Of a stretch of 64,000 nucleotides of DNA, positions 38,680-47,501 are shown one piece after another; the stretch's first letter is position 1, and each line of letters starts with the position of its first letter. Location: the NCBI RefSeq assembly GCF_019097595.1, contig NC_080718.1, forward strand, positions 14,116,157 through 14,180,156, in the 5' to 3' direction. A program made the position numbers and the translations under genes. Below the pieces are notes generated by a model. It was not told where the DNA came from, ran no database searches, and worked only from the letters and a program-made list of their open reading frames with translations. This DNA is from Hemibagrus wyckioides. Lineage: Eukaryota; Chordata; Actinopteri; Siluriformes; Bagridae.

Positions 38680-39106
38680 TGCGTGTGGATTAATCTGGAA
38701 ATATCGTATTCTTTATTGACTCAGTACTTATTTGGCTTAAATTAAATGCTAAGTGTTTGAAGGTAATTGAACTAGAACTAGCCTTGTACTAGATCTCATT
38801 ATATATTTCTAAGTATTATTGATTTTTTTTAATTACATGTTAATTTCTAAAGCAAAGTTTTTTACACAGATTGTCTCTGATTTTTGTGTCTATAGATATC
38901 TTGCATTATACAAAGGACTAATTCCCAAGATCATGAGACTTGGACCAGGTAATCTAAAAACAGTGAATAATACAGAATTCATTTTGCTATAATATCTTGT
39001 GTTGTGTTGATTGATTCTCATGCCATGTGGTTTGCTGTGTGTAGGAGGTGCTGTCATGCTGCTAGTGTATGAATATGTCTCCGGCTGGCTACAAAGAAAC
39101 TGGTGA
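13242..39106 (+). CDS. slc25a21: Slc25a21, mitochondrial oxodicarboxylate carrier, nine spliced exons (N-terminus outside window)
   Basis: A mitochondrial carrier family (SLC25) protein of the inner membrane that exchanges 2-oxoadipate and related C5-C7 oxodicarboxylates for 2-oxoglutarate, in lysine and tryptophan breakdown. Join: 13242-13290, 25721-25804, 31890-31956, 33523-33582, 35150-35257, 35360-35524, 37330-37511, 38896-38948, 39045-39106. All junctions are GT-AG and keep frame. The 827 sense bases give 275 codons plus two bases of a split Gly, which places the stop after residue 299 if the N-terminus is as long as in human. The three carrier repeats show their signatures: PLDVVKTR (about 33-40), PFEVVKVS (129-136) and PFDVAKSR (227-234). 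Lys232, altered in a reported human mitochondrial disease, is present. No frameshift or stop was seen. The start exon is missing from the window, so this is a partial gene by position, not a pseudogene. Confidence 0.97.
15364..15399. repeat. (TG)n microsatellite
   Basis: TG run with one CTG interruption near its start. Confidence 0.93.
15841..16031 (-). mobile_element. tRNA-derived SINE-like element (V-SINE type)
   Basis: Read on the - strand, it has a tRNA-like head (TTAGTGGTTAAAGTG, then a B-box-like GAGTTTGAAAC), a central block CCTGAGCAAGGCCCTTAACCC, and a tail ATGTAAGTCGCTCTGG followed by a CTGCTAAATG block. This order matches a very common teleost SINE whose tail resembles fish L2 LINEs. 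The B box is degenerate, so this is an old inactive copy. Family assignment is from memory. Confidence 0.75.
16540..16720 (+). pseudogene. DIRS-like retrotransposon reverse transcriptase relic
   Basis: Translation from 16545 gives a segment with [12 protein letters not shown], the reverse transcriptase motif region (LDLKDAYFHI-like). After a frame change near 16610 it continues [18 protein letters not shown] and SLTPHVY. Such RT blocks are typical of fish DIRS (tyrosine-recombinase) retrotransposons. The frameshift, a stop and the absence of the YxDD block show that it is dead. A Gypsy-type origin is less likely but possible. Confidence 0.7.
17255..17400 (+). pseudogene. DIRS-like retrotransposon RNase H-region relic
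   Basis: Frame from about 17268 reads [19 protein letters not shown]. The next frame then continues [13 protein letters not shown]. The INRQGG...HxLA...W block resembles the RNase H region downstream of RT in fish DIRS elements. With the RT relic about 550 bases upstream on the same strand, it is probably the same decayed insertion. Confidence 0.6.
18291..18440 (+). repeat. Dispersed fish repeat, copy 1
   Basis: Shares with 58636-58796, in the same orientation, the blocks ATTTATTTGTA, AGCGCTTTTAA, GGACATTGTCTCAAAGCAGC, TTTACAGAA and ATAGAAACAGAGAA, plus an AT-rich tail ending in CACTA. The two copies about 40 kb apart show it is an interspersed repeat, widespread in teleosts. Class not known to me. 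Confidence 0.85.
19527..19591. repeat. (AC)n(AT)n compound microsatellite
   Basis: AC run of about 7 units leading into an AT run of about 22 units. Confidence 0.95.
21165..21545 (+). mobile_element. Fish interspersed repeat (DNA-transposon-like), 3' truncated
   Basis: Contains CTACAGTAGCTCTTCTGTGG, CCCATGGCCCTGTCG, GTTCACTGGTTGTTCTTCCT, TGACCCAGTCATCCAGCC, TTCCAACACATCAACTTT and TTGCTGCCTAATATATC. The order matches a very abundant teleost repeat whose usual 3' end is absent here. It stops where a Tc1 fragment begins. Confidence 0.75.
21555..21741 (+). mobile_element. Tc1-like transposon, 3' fragment
   Basis: Resembles the last part of a common fish Tc1-like transposase gene and 3' inverted terminal repeat: CAGGAATTGYRTGATG-like and ATGTCAACATG blocks, ATCTTGTGAAATCTATGCC, ATTGAGGCC, then GTATTAG and CCTATTAAAGTGCTCAGTG at the end. 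Only the 3' end is present and it has many mutations. Confidence 0.75.
23906..23953. repeat. Palindrome and direct-repeat cluster
   Basis: 9-base arms AAACTGTGT (23906-23914) and ACACAGTTT (23922-23930) surround a 7-base loop. They are followed at once by the palindrome GTGTTAACAC (23931-23940) and a second copy of ACTGTGTATTATAAA (23939-23953; first copy 23908-23922). Confidence 0.9.
24073..24101. repeat. (AC)n microsatellite
   Basis: Perfect AC run of about 14 units. Confidence 0.95.
24741..25078 (+). mobile_element. TA-flanked Tc1/mariner-type relic with terminal inverted repeats
   Basis: The left end (24741-24775) and right end (25044-25078, reverse complement) share CCCAAAA, GTCT and ATAGGGGAAA blocks over about 34 bases. 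TA dinucleotides flank both ends (24739-24740 and 25079-25080), as expected for IS630/Tc1/mariner insertions. Inside, about 24820-24885 translates as [20 protein letters not shown] then a stop, like the N-terminal helix-turn-helix of some mariner-type transposases. At 338 bp it is an internally deleted, nonautonomous copy. Confidence 0.65.
25721..25804 (+). CDS. slc25a21: slc25a21 exon (probably exon 3)
   Basis: Acceptor GTTCCCTCAG, donor GAGGG/GTAAGC. 84 bases: the last base of a split Arg, 27 codons starting [19 protein letters not shown] and ending HNE, then two bases of Gly. This is the matrix helix between transmembrane segments 1 and 2. Confidence 0.97.
26640..26755 (+). mobile_element. 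Fish SINE-like repeat relic (5' half)
   Basis: Blocks CCTCCTCACAGCTTCATGG, TTAGATCCTG, GTGGAGTTTTACATGTTCTC and AAATTGC occur in the order of the common teleost repeat also seen at 3512-3690 and 59010-59186. The TTAGATCCTG block corresponds to the family's tRNA-like GGTTCGATCC. Confidence 0.6.
27400..27427. repeat. (GT)n microsatellite
   Basis: Perfect GT run of about 13 units. Confidence 0.93.
31890..31956 (+). CDS. slc25a21: slc25a21 exon (probably exon 4)
   Basis: Acceptor TGTTCACAG, donor GTTAAG/GTAACA. 67 bases: the last base of a split Gly, then [20 protein letters not shown] and VK. Covers the conserved YKG(I/L)xPxI region leading into transmembrane helix 2. Confidence 0.97.
32262..32510 (+). 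mobile_element. Tc1-like transposon, 5' fragment
   Basis: Begins with a diverged terminal repeat (CACTTTAAAAGGAACATTA), then GCCAATCATGTGGCAGTAG, GTGACTTTGATTATTCCATG, TTGTTGGTGTCAGATGGGCT and ACAACAGTCTCT. The same family is seen at 21555-21741 and 59594-59963. Frame is broken. Confidence 0.75.
32562..32898 (-). mobile_element. Tc1-like transposon, internal fragment in inverted orientation
   Basis: On the - strand it continues the same transposase region from the point where 32262-32510 stops: CTCCAGAGTTTATAGAGAATGG, AGTAGCAGTTCTG, GGACAGACTGGTTAAGCTGACA, GTGAGCAGAAAAG, GAGGCAGATG, TGTCAGCCAAGA. The internal half is therefore flipped relative to its 5' half. Stops and frame changes show it is dead. 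Confidence 0.75.
33203..33388. repeat. (GT)n(ATGT)n(AT)n compound microsatellite
   Basis: About 186 bases of GT, GTAT and AT units, ending about 135 bases before the next slc25a21 acceptor. The long open frames over it in several frames are repeat artefacts. Confidence 0.97.
33523..33582 (+). CDS. slc25a21: slc25a21 exon (probably exon 5)
   Basis: Acceptor CTACACTACAG, donor GGCCTG/GTAAGT. Twenty codons, [20 protein letters not shown], both ends in phase 0. Confidence 0.97.
33583..35149 (+). other. slc25a21: slc25a21 intron of 1.6 kb
   Basis: Noncoding. Contains a CT microsatellite (33971-34010); the rest is unique sequence without recognisable features. Confidence 0.93.
33971..34010. repeat. 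(CT)n microsatellite
   Basis: CT run of about 16 units plus an interrupted end. Confidence 0.95.
35150..35257 (+). CDS. slc25a21: slc25a21 exon (probably exon 6)
   Basis: Acceptor TCTGCGTCAG, donor AAAGTG/GTATGA. 36 codons starting [20 protein letters not shown] and containing the second carrier signature, PFEVVKVS. An alternative GT three bases upstream exists; the chosen donor keeps the residue count equal to human. Confidence 0.95.
35360..35524 (+). CDS. slc25a21: slc25a21 exon (probably exon 7)
   Basis: Acceptor TTTTCCAATGCAG after a 102-base intron, donor AGCCAG/GTAAAA. 55 codons from [10 protein letters not shown] to PASQ, including [18 protein letters not shown], the matrix helix and transmembrane helix 4 of repeat 2. 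Confidence 0.97.
35525..37329 (+). other. slc25a21: slc25a21 intron of 1.8 kb with a candidate regulatory stretch
   Basis: Noncoding. The part from about 36290 to 36730 is low in simple repeats, relatively GC-rich and rich in TAAT/ATTA homeodomain-type cores. See findings. Confidence 0.9.
37330..37511 (+). CDS. slc25a21: slc25a21 exon (probably exon 8)
   Basis: Acceptor TTTCTCTCTGAAAG, donor GAAGG/GTGAGC. 60 codons plus two bases: [17 protein letters not shown], the third signature [20 protein letters not shown] and a [13 protein letters not shown] end. Lys232 lies in this signature. Confidence 0.97.
37512..38895 (+). other. slc25a21: slc25a21 intron of 1.4 kb with a candidate regulatory stretch
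   Basis: Noncoding. About 38225-38560 is unusually GC-rich and complex for this window. An AT/GA microsatellite follows at 38625-38679. Confidence 0.9.
38625..38679. repeat. (AT)n(GA)n compound microsatellite
   Basis: About 17 AT units followed by about 10 GA units. Confidence 0.95.
38896..38948 (+). CDS. slc25a21: slc25a21 exon (probably exon 9)
   Basis: Acceptor GTGTCTATAG, donor CCAG/GTAATC. 53 bases: last base of a split Gly, 17 codons [17 protein letters not shown], first base of the next Gly. Confidence 0.97.
39045..39106 (+). CDS. slc25a21: slc25a21 last exon, with stop codon
   Basis: Acceptor GCTGTGTGTAG after a 96-base intron. Encodes the C-terminal end [20 protein letters not shown] and the TGA stop (39104-39106), closely matching the carrier's usual C-terminus. 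Confidence 0.97.
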
Positions 39107-39208
39107 TAAAAGCTGTCAAGCAGCAGACAAATTTCACTCTGTAGGTCACAAGTATATTCATGCATCAGCTGTCAAAATCATGACAGTGTGTTCTAAGATT
39201 GAAAAAAT

Positions 39209-39214
39209 AATAAA
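39209..39214 (+). terminator. slc25a21: Candidate slc25a21 polyadenylation signal AATAAA
   Basis: Canonical hexamer 103 bases after the stop codon. It is the first one in the 3' flank, but the later AATAAA motifs mean actual use is uncertain. Confidence 0.5.
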
Positions 39215-42200
39215 TGGCTAAATAGAAAGTTCAGACAAGGATTGGCCCTGACCTACATTTTGTATGTCTTTACATATCATAAGGTATTCTTATCTGTGAT
39301 GCAAGGATGTCAAGGGAAGTTTGACCAAGTAACCACAGCAGTGCTTCACGCCCAAACAAAGACCGCAGTCTTTTACACTCACCACTAGCAGGAAATGGGA
39401 TCAGATTCAGCTTACATTAAAACAAGCTTAAGACTCCTGTCTCTTTCTATTGGAAGCTCATTTCCTCTCCGATGGAACACCACCAAAAAAAATCACTTTT
39501 AGCTTGCATACTGATGAGGGTGGAGTTGAGCTCAGCAGTACTGCATGTTTAGATGTTGTATCAGATGGTTAGTGATAATTCAGTATTTACCACAAGTCAA
39601 TACTCGTTTCTGTGTATCAAGGCACTTCTTGTGAAACATGAATCAGGCAAAATGTATGTCATATTTCCTTTTTCCATGATTGCTTGCAGTTTATAAGAAA
39701 TATTGAGTCATTGTAAGACTTTTTGTGATATGTAGCATTTGCATAGATCTTAGTGTGATAAAATTGATAGCAGTTATATGCATACTGAATTCAAACTATT
39801 TTACTGAATATTGCATTTTTTGGATCTATCACGTAAATGATATTTGAATAGTTTATTTCACAATGTTAGTATTTGTGAATGTAGGACTTTTTAAATCATT
39901 TTTAATAACATTTTTTAATTATGTTTAAAACTCTGTCATCGATCAATTGCATATAAATCAAATGTGAGTCCTAATATTGTGTCTGCTTAATGTGTGCACA
40001 GAGAAGGAGTGAAAGTATCAGGGGACAAGGGGAAATCTTCACTGTAAAACATTTCAAAATAATTAAGCTTAGAAACAAAACTGCCTTCAAAATGTGAATA
40101 AACTCAGGATAATAGATTACTTTAAGTTTCATATTGAAACTTCATATATTCATACAGAAAAGTACTGATACATATTGACAGGCATATGATCAGCTCCAAA
40201 AGCAATGCCATTTAGCTCCTCTCTTTTATTTCCTTTTATAATGAGTCTGTATGTGGAACTTTATCATGCCAATACTAGTAATCATTCATTTAGGTTCTAC
40301 TTTCGTCCTTTCCGTCTCCTCTCAGAAACCTTGCTGACGATACTTTGTGGATGCCTGTCAGCCATCACAGCTGTTGGAGCTAAGAACAGGCTGTCAGTCA
40401 GCTCCTCTAGCCTACAGGCTGATGCAGCATAACTCAGCTCAAGTTAAAATAACAAAACCATGAAATGCACATATGTTGACAAATGAATGGACACTTTTGC
40501 TCTGTCCAACTTTGCTCTCCACCCACTCAACGTCTGTGCCTTATACACAAGAAGGACTATAGGCACATGAAGACCCAAGACCAAAATTTTAATAGAAATG
40601 TTAATGGTGTTTCTGCAAATTTCATTTTGATATATGTTTTATTTTCATTCTAATGTTATTATCTATAACACCAACAATAGTAACATTTTAATGCCTTTCT
40701 TTTTTATGTGGCATTTCTATCTGTTTTAAAACCTTTTAAATCTTTTAAAAGTTATTGTATTATCCTGCATATTTGATTCCTAATATAGCGCTATACAGAT
40801 GTTCTAAAGTAAGCTGTCTGAAATTACATTTTCCCTCTGGAGAAGACTTGAAGCCAAAATAAATCTTTTAAGTAGTAAAAAGTCTTGTACCCTTACTAAA
40901 AATACCATGGTCTCCCTATTTGTGTGTCATTCAGTCCTGTCCATTTTACTTTCTTTTCCAACTAGCTTTGTGTATGCATCAGAGATGGTCATGCTGGAAA
41001 AGGCAACAGCTGCGGCTCTTTGTTTCTGTAGCTGGCAGCACACATGGGTAGTATCCTGCAGTTTGTATCTTTTTGTCTCGCTAAATGGCTGTAATTTGTT
41101 TTAGTTCTATAATGCAATAAGTCACTAGGCTCATTAGCTATGACTTCAGATTTTTTCCTAGAGGGCATGTGATATTAGTTTTAACCAGAGAAGTTTAAAC
41201 TCAGGGACACTCAGCAGCTCTGCTATGCTCTGTCCTGCAATGCTATGTTGTAGAGTTGGTTTGTCTTGTCGGTTTGTCTTGTTCATTATGAGCTTACATG
41301 GCTTTTCAGTTGTATATTCAAGTCTCTGTATTCTAGAACATTCCATCTATCTTCATAAGGCTTCATTTAATTCTTAAGAATTCCCAAAACAAGCAACTTC
41401 TCACGGTTATCATCATTTATTGAATAATTGAATGAACGCAGAACTTTTGTAGTTTCTGTTCCTATTTTTATGTTAGTTTGAAATAAATTAAATGAAATTA
41501 AAATGTCTATTTTGACTAAATTTCCTAGCGTTAAAAAAAATCATTTTTACTCCACCCTATACTTTAACTTGATTGTACTAGACAGTATATAGTTGCTGGA
41601 CTTTTTTCTTAGCATTCTTAAACTAAACAGTGTGAAATGCAATCAGCAGGAACAGTGAGGCTGTGCTTTCCATAAGTGGATCCACTCAGACTAGGAGGCG
41701 CAAACTCACCTGTGTGTGTTTAGAACATGTTTTTCTAATACACCAGGGAAAACAATCTGCTTATGGTCATTATTAAATCAAGCTTGCACGTTCACCATGT
41801 TCTCTACTATTGTTTTAGACCCTGCTTAATGTTTCCATACCCAAAGTCTGTTGCAAACACAGTCAGATTAAGCTAACCATGTGACATGACTGCTTTCTAT
41901 GCTTTACCAAAGTATTTCTTTGTCTTTCATGTGTGTTTTAAGGGTGGTATTGTAGGTAAATGAAAGTTTAAATGTTTGTTCTGTCATCTTCTCTCATGCA
42001 TTCCCTGTGTGCTGTACAAGACATTCTCTTGTTTCACAATTTCCACAAAACATAAAGACATGACTTAAGTCAATTAATGACTAATTAATAATCATTCCTT
42101 TCTATGTTCAGCTAGACTCCCTCTCTTCTACTTAGAACTGATTTAAGCCTAATGAAACCAGTGTTGAGAATTAACATTAAAGGTTATACATCCTTAATCA

Positions 42201-42312
42201 CATATATATATAGTGTAAGTGTGTAGAATACATGGCTAAAATCAGTATGTTAAATCCATGCAGGTGTAATGTCAACGTCCGTGTCCCTAAACCCTGCAGA
42301 CACGTAAATGGC

Positions 42313-42346
42313 ATTCAAAGCTCCTTCTTTGAATAAAATGACGTCA
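42313..42346. promoter_or_regulatory. Inverted TCF/LEF-like pair plus full CRE
   Basis: Arms ATTCAAAG (42313-42320) and CTTTGAAT (42327-42334) form a perfect inverted repeat around six bases, each containing a CTTTGAA TCF/LEF-type core. The palindromic CRE TGACGTCA is at 42339-42346. Motif match only; function is inferred. Confidence 0.4.
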
Positions 42347-43344
42347 CCAGAATGTGTGTGGTGGCTATGATGCACTGTACGTGTGGTGCTTTTTCGGTGG
42401 TTCATATACGGTCACTGCGATCCTGAAGCAACGGTCCGTGACCACGGTGCCAGGGTGTAAGTGTTTTCCAAGTCAAATCAGCAGCAGCACTGGGTCAGCT
42501 GTTTACACTGCAACATGTGGGGACTGTTGCAACATGTGAGTAAGTTGTAACTTGGCTATTGGCTTTCTACATTTTAATTCAGGAACACAGGGAGATGGCA
42601 CATGTGTGAGGCAAAGACAAGTAATTAAAATAATACTGATACTTTTATGTTTGTTTGTTTGCTTCTTTTTTGTTGTTTTTGTTTTTTGTCTGCCTGCCAT
42701 TGGTCACGTGTTTAATGTGTACTTTTTTACAGCGTCATGTTAAAATTTTAAAGTGTTTTAAGCATGTACTTCAGGGTTTTTTAAAGCAAAATAGATTAGT
42801 ATGCACTATGATTTGTGGTTATAATGTGGTATAATAAAACCCCTTATATGTCAGATTTATGTTTTTGTTTACAATATAAATATACATGCAGGTGTGTGGG
42901 TGCTCTGGAGAACACGAAAAAGGGTCTATTGTTTAGTTTGTTTAAAGTTGTTGTAAAAAACTGAAATGCTTCATTCAGACTTTGAATGTCTATAGTGATG
43001 ATCTGTGATTGCTTAAAAATCTAAACTAAAGCCCTGGTTCATGGAAGCTGCCAATATCTGGAACAAATCAGAGAGAGCAACAATGACAGTGAAATACTTG
43101 GCCACCTAAACCAAAAGTGATGTCAGTACATTTGTCCTGTCATATAAAATCAGCTTACCAGCATCAGACCAATATGAATGTTTACCGCTTTGCAATTTAA
43201 TTTACTTATAAACTGAACTTTAAAACCAGAAATAGACAATATAGCACATTGGCTCAGTTTAGAATAATTTGATAGTATCACAAATATGAGTTTGATACTC
43301 ATACTTTATACTCAAAGTATACTATTATGTATTCTATAGTAATA

Positions 43345-43357
43345 GTACTACTACTAC

Positions 43358-43393
<36 letters not shown>
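43345..43393. repeat. (CTA)n(ATA)n microsatellite
   Basis: Short CTA run, then about 12 ATA units. Confidence 0.93.
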
Positions 43394-44145
43394 CGGATAA
43401 TAAGGATCTGGCAAGGAACACTTGGAAAAATAATCCATAAATTGAGGTCTGTCATTTGTCTCATTTAATAATGATACATTCAAATTCATTGTGCAACGTT
43501 TGGAAGTGTGCAGCTTCACTGGTCATTAATGTAGCATGACTGAATGCTGGTAGTGTCAGAATGTGCATCACTGTCTTACACTGGCTCTGCTTGCATTAAT
43601 GTGTAATAATTGCACAGCATTCAACGTACCATACAGACTAATAAATAAATGTAATAACTTCTCCCAAAAGCTCTGGCATACATTAGAAGAGAAGTGAAAT
43701 TGGTATCCTAAAAAATGGTTTTATCAAATTGTGACAATAACAAAAGCAAAACAGCTCAACTTTAGTTATTTATAACACCCTGAAACACTTAAATGCAGAC
43801 TGACCGGTTCTTTTACATAATGCTTATTCAGTATATATATTCACAGAAAGAACATCACTGAAGTTGAGCTAGTAATATATCCTTTTTGATGAGGAAGGAT
43901 CATTGTGCTCTGATCTGCAGCATAGTCTATGAGTACACTGTCCTCTGCACCATGGACAGACAGAACTAGCACTGACTCTTTCTCTCTCTCACTAGCAAAC
44001 ATTGAGATTATGGGGATTAAACCAGGGAAGTGCTGGATTCCTCAGGCAAGTCATTCATAAATATATCAGAGGGTTGACATTAGTCCATTCAGCAATGGCT
44101 TTTCTGGGATGTCCTCTCCCACATATGCTGTCCTTCTGCTCTAAA

Positions 44146-44400
44146 TCAGAGAGCAGAGGCAGTGACTGGGTGCATGGAGTCCCAGGTGGCTGCCATACTC
44201 TTGAAAGCCAATGGGGCAGTGATGTCACAGCTGTGGGGAGAGAGAGCACTGCCACTGGGTGGCTGCCATGTGGGGCCGGTCACATAGGCCGACGTGGTGC
44301 CGCTGTACCCCATGTAAGGCGACACTTGGGTGGGAGGATGGTAGGGATGGATGCTGTGAGCTGTGACATAGCTGTTCACTGTGGGCAATCCATTCGGCAT
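44146..44400 (-). CDS. pax9: pax9 coding exon 4 (last), with stop codon
   Basis: Acceptor CACCCTCACAG, then 84 codons from [16 protein letters not shown] to VTASAL and TGA (44148-44146). Contains the Pro/Ser/Tyr-rich C-terminal transactivation part ([15 protein letters not shown]) and the conserved SLSPHNCDI-like block (here ALSPHSCDI). Confidence 0.97.
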   Translation of the reverse strand: MPNGLPTVNSYVTAHSIHPYHPPTQVSPYMGYSGTTSAYVTGPTWQPPSGSALSPHSCDITAPLAFKSMAATWDSMHPVTASAL

Positions 44401-45601
44401 CTGTGAGGGTGGAGAGTAAGGGTGAATCATAAGTGAAAGTGACCAGACAAACAGTAAGATACATTTTATCATAACATTTAAAAATGTGAATGAATTAGTA
44501 AACAGCAAAAGAGCTGAGCCAGAAGTCACTCAGAAGAAAGAGTAAAGAATGACGAAAGGCAAAAAGAAGTTCTACGGAAAGAATAAAAATATATATATCT
44601 GCATCTATGAGGTCTCTCATTCAACTGTTGAAATATCATTCATCCAATTATGCCCATGCCCAAATATGCCCATGATGTACCCAAAAGTCCTGGTTAATTG
44701 TTTTTCACCTTTCACCTACACAATAATGCCCAAAGAGAACTTACTACAGTGAGCAATCTGGATGTATGTATGAATTTCAAAACTATAACACTGATGGCAA
44801 CATTTAACATCTGGTTAAAAGAAATCCCACATGCACTGATAAGTCCACATGAAACTGCAACCTTTCTACATGTAAGGAAACCCCACCAATTAAACAAACT
44901 AGAATAAAACAGAAACCATTCTGATGGGTTTTTTTGTTAGACTAGCTGTAGCTTTAGACTTAAATTTCTTGTCAACTATTTCCTCACGTGCGTTTCTCAG
45001 AGGACTTTCTGGGGATTTTCAATGCCTTAATGTAATCGTGAAATTAATACAAGCCATACGTATAGGCTTACTACAAATGCCTGCAGGCACTAGAACAAGC
45101 ATATAGGCTTGCTGCATAAGCCCACAAGCATATAAAAAATTATGAGCAAAATTATCAACGTGTTTTAAATAACCTGCCTTGCTTTCTCTTAGGTAATAAC
45201 TACAGCTACTGAAAGTACCGTAAGTTACGGTTGAAGAAATAAACTACATGGAGCTGACAAGCAAGTTCACAAGATCAAATAATTAATAATACTAACAATA
45301 ATAAAACATGTTAAAAAAATAAAAGAGAGAGAAAATCCGCAAAATACACTGTTTTTCGCTCTCAGGGTCTTTTATTAGTACTGTTATTAGTAGGACTGAA
45401 ATCTGCTGTGTTTATACCCGCATCCTAAAAGCTTGGGGCAGCACACGTTCATCATTACATGGTAAAGCGAGCATCACACTGAACATTCTCTCTTACGACG
45501 CTTTTAGGAAGCTAAACGTGATGTAGGCCCAGAGTAACGGGTAAAAAAATACAAATGCATATAGTAATAATACAACTGTATATACTATATTTGTTATTAT
45601 T

Positions 45602-45697
<96 letters not shown>

Positions 45698-46166
45698 CAA
45701 TGATTTATAAGAACTGGTATCAATTAGTTTGTTTGTTTTTTTTCCGGAAAAAAAAACCTTTTTCCCCTTGTTACATTAATCTTAAACGGAAATGATTCCG
45801 TTTCATGATCATTCTGGAGCCCTTGGCTTTAGTTCTACATTCTTATGTTATCCAGGTTTATTCGTAATATCTGGTCATTTATCGTCAAAGATATCCCCAA
45901 ACACGGCATTAGCAGCTTTTTAATGTTGCATAGCATAACTCTATAGGCAGTAGACAAGAATTAGACTTTGAAGTCACTTTTCATAATGGCCTGGGAGTCT
46001 AGGCAGCGCTCATGCGCCGGTAATAAAGATTTATTCCGTCGTATTCCACGAGACATAAACCTCTAATCTCCTGTAATAATCGATTAATCAATAGCCTCGC
46101 GGCGTTCCAGTGCCTCTCTCCTCCCATCGATGACAGACGTCATCAATCCCGCGTCTCTTCTCTAGC

Positions 46167-46211
<45 letters not shown>

Positions 46212-46233
46212 GTTGTTGTTGTTGTTGTTGATG

Positions 46234-46295
<62 letters not shown>

Positions 46296-47429
46296 CGATT
46301 TGCGATTATTCTTATTCATATTATTATAATTATAGGATCCAAATCCACAGCAAAGCCGCATGGTGCTATAGAAACTTACAGCCTTTATCAAAATAATACA
46401 CCATCTGTGTTGCGGTACTAAATGGTAGCATATTATTTTACATACAACTTAGACAACAAGTGTTTGGGCAAAGGTAGAAACGCGCAAAAGAAAAAATCCT
46501 CACATAAACACGCAACTTGCTGCAACAACACTGTGCAGTGAATTGCTGTGAAAAATTAACCATATGCATTTGGACTTATTAATCAATGTTTAAATATTGC
46601 TATATAAAATTACACAAATTACACACACAGAAAGATTCGTTTTCATTAATACGAAAAGTACTACGGATATTAACACAATAAATGACAGACGTTTGGAAAA
46701 ACGTTTTTAAAACAAGGGTTTTGTTTTAAAACGTCGCCATCATTTTTGTTGTGTGTGTGTGTGTGTGCGCGCGCGCGCGCGCGCACGGCTTGGTTTAACG
46801 TTGTGGAACAACTGACAAACAGAGCTCGAGAAGAAACACATCTCTTTAGAGTAAAGAGCTATGGAAGCCGATTTACAAAAATCACTTTCAGTGAATATTG
46901 GAGTGCTCGGCTTTCAGTGAGTTCATTTATATTAAAATGATAAATCAAGACAGCGTTTATGCACTATTTAACACGAGACAGTCTGCATGCTATGATTATT
47001 ATAAATATATAGCCATTTTAGCAACTCGAATGCTTTCATCTTTATTGGATGTTCATTAAAATTCACCAGACGCCCAGTGTAATTTCATGTTCAGTTACTG
47101 ATTTATCAAACCCTATCTGAATATGTATGCAATATGCCCTTTTTAACAGTCTAATAGAAATAAATATATTTGTTTTGTTTAAATTAAGGAATATATTAAA
47201 TCCTTAAATGCATAAGTTAGCCAGGGTTATTTAATATGTTGTGAAAATGTGATGTGACATACACAATTAATCACAAGAATATATTAGATTAAACATTAAG
47301 ATTAGACTGTATTAAAATACATTTAAACATTATAGAGATTAGGATTGAAAGTAATCAGGCTAAGTCGTCATATGCCTATTTTATGTAGCAGCCCATGTCA
47401 TATGTTAATGCGTGGGAGTTAAATTAAGA

Positions 47430-47501
<72 letters not shown>

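Larger units (their letters stand above)
39107..44145. other. Convergent intergenic region with both 3' UTRs
   Basis: Lies between the TGA of slc25a21 and the stop of pax9. For slc25a21, AATAAA occurs at 39209-39214, and further ones at 40097-40102 and 40858-40863 could serve longer transcripts. For pax9 (- strand), an ATTAAA variant at 43464-43469 is a possible signal. No coding exon was recognised. An ATA microsatellite (43345-43393) and a candidate regulatory stretch near 42300-42540 are present; the rest is unique AT-rich DNA. Confidence 0.75.
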
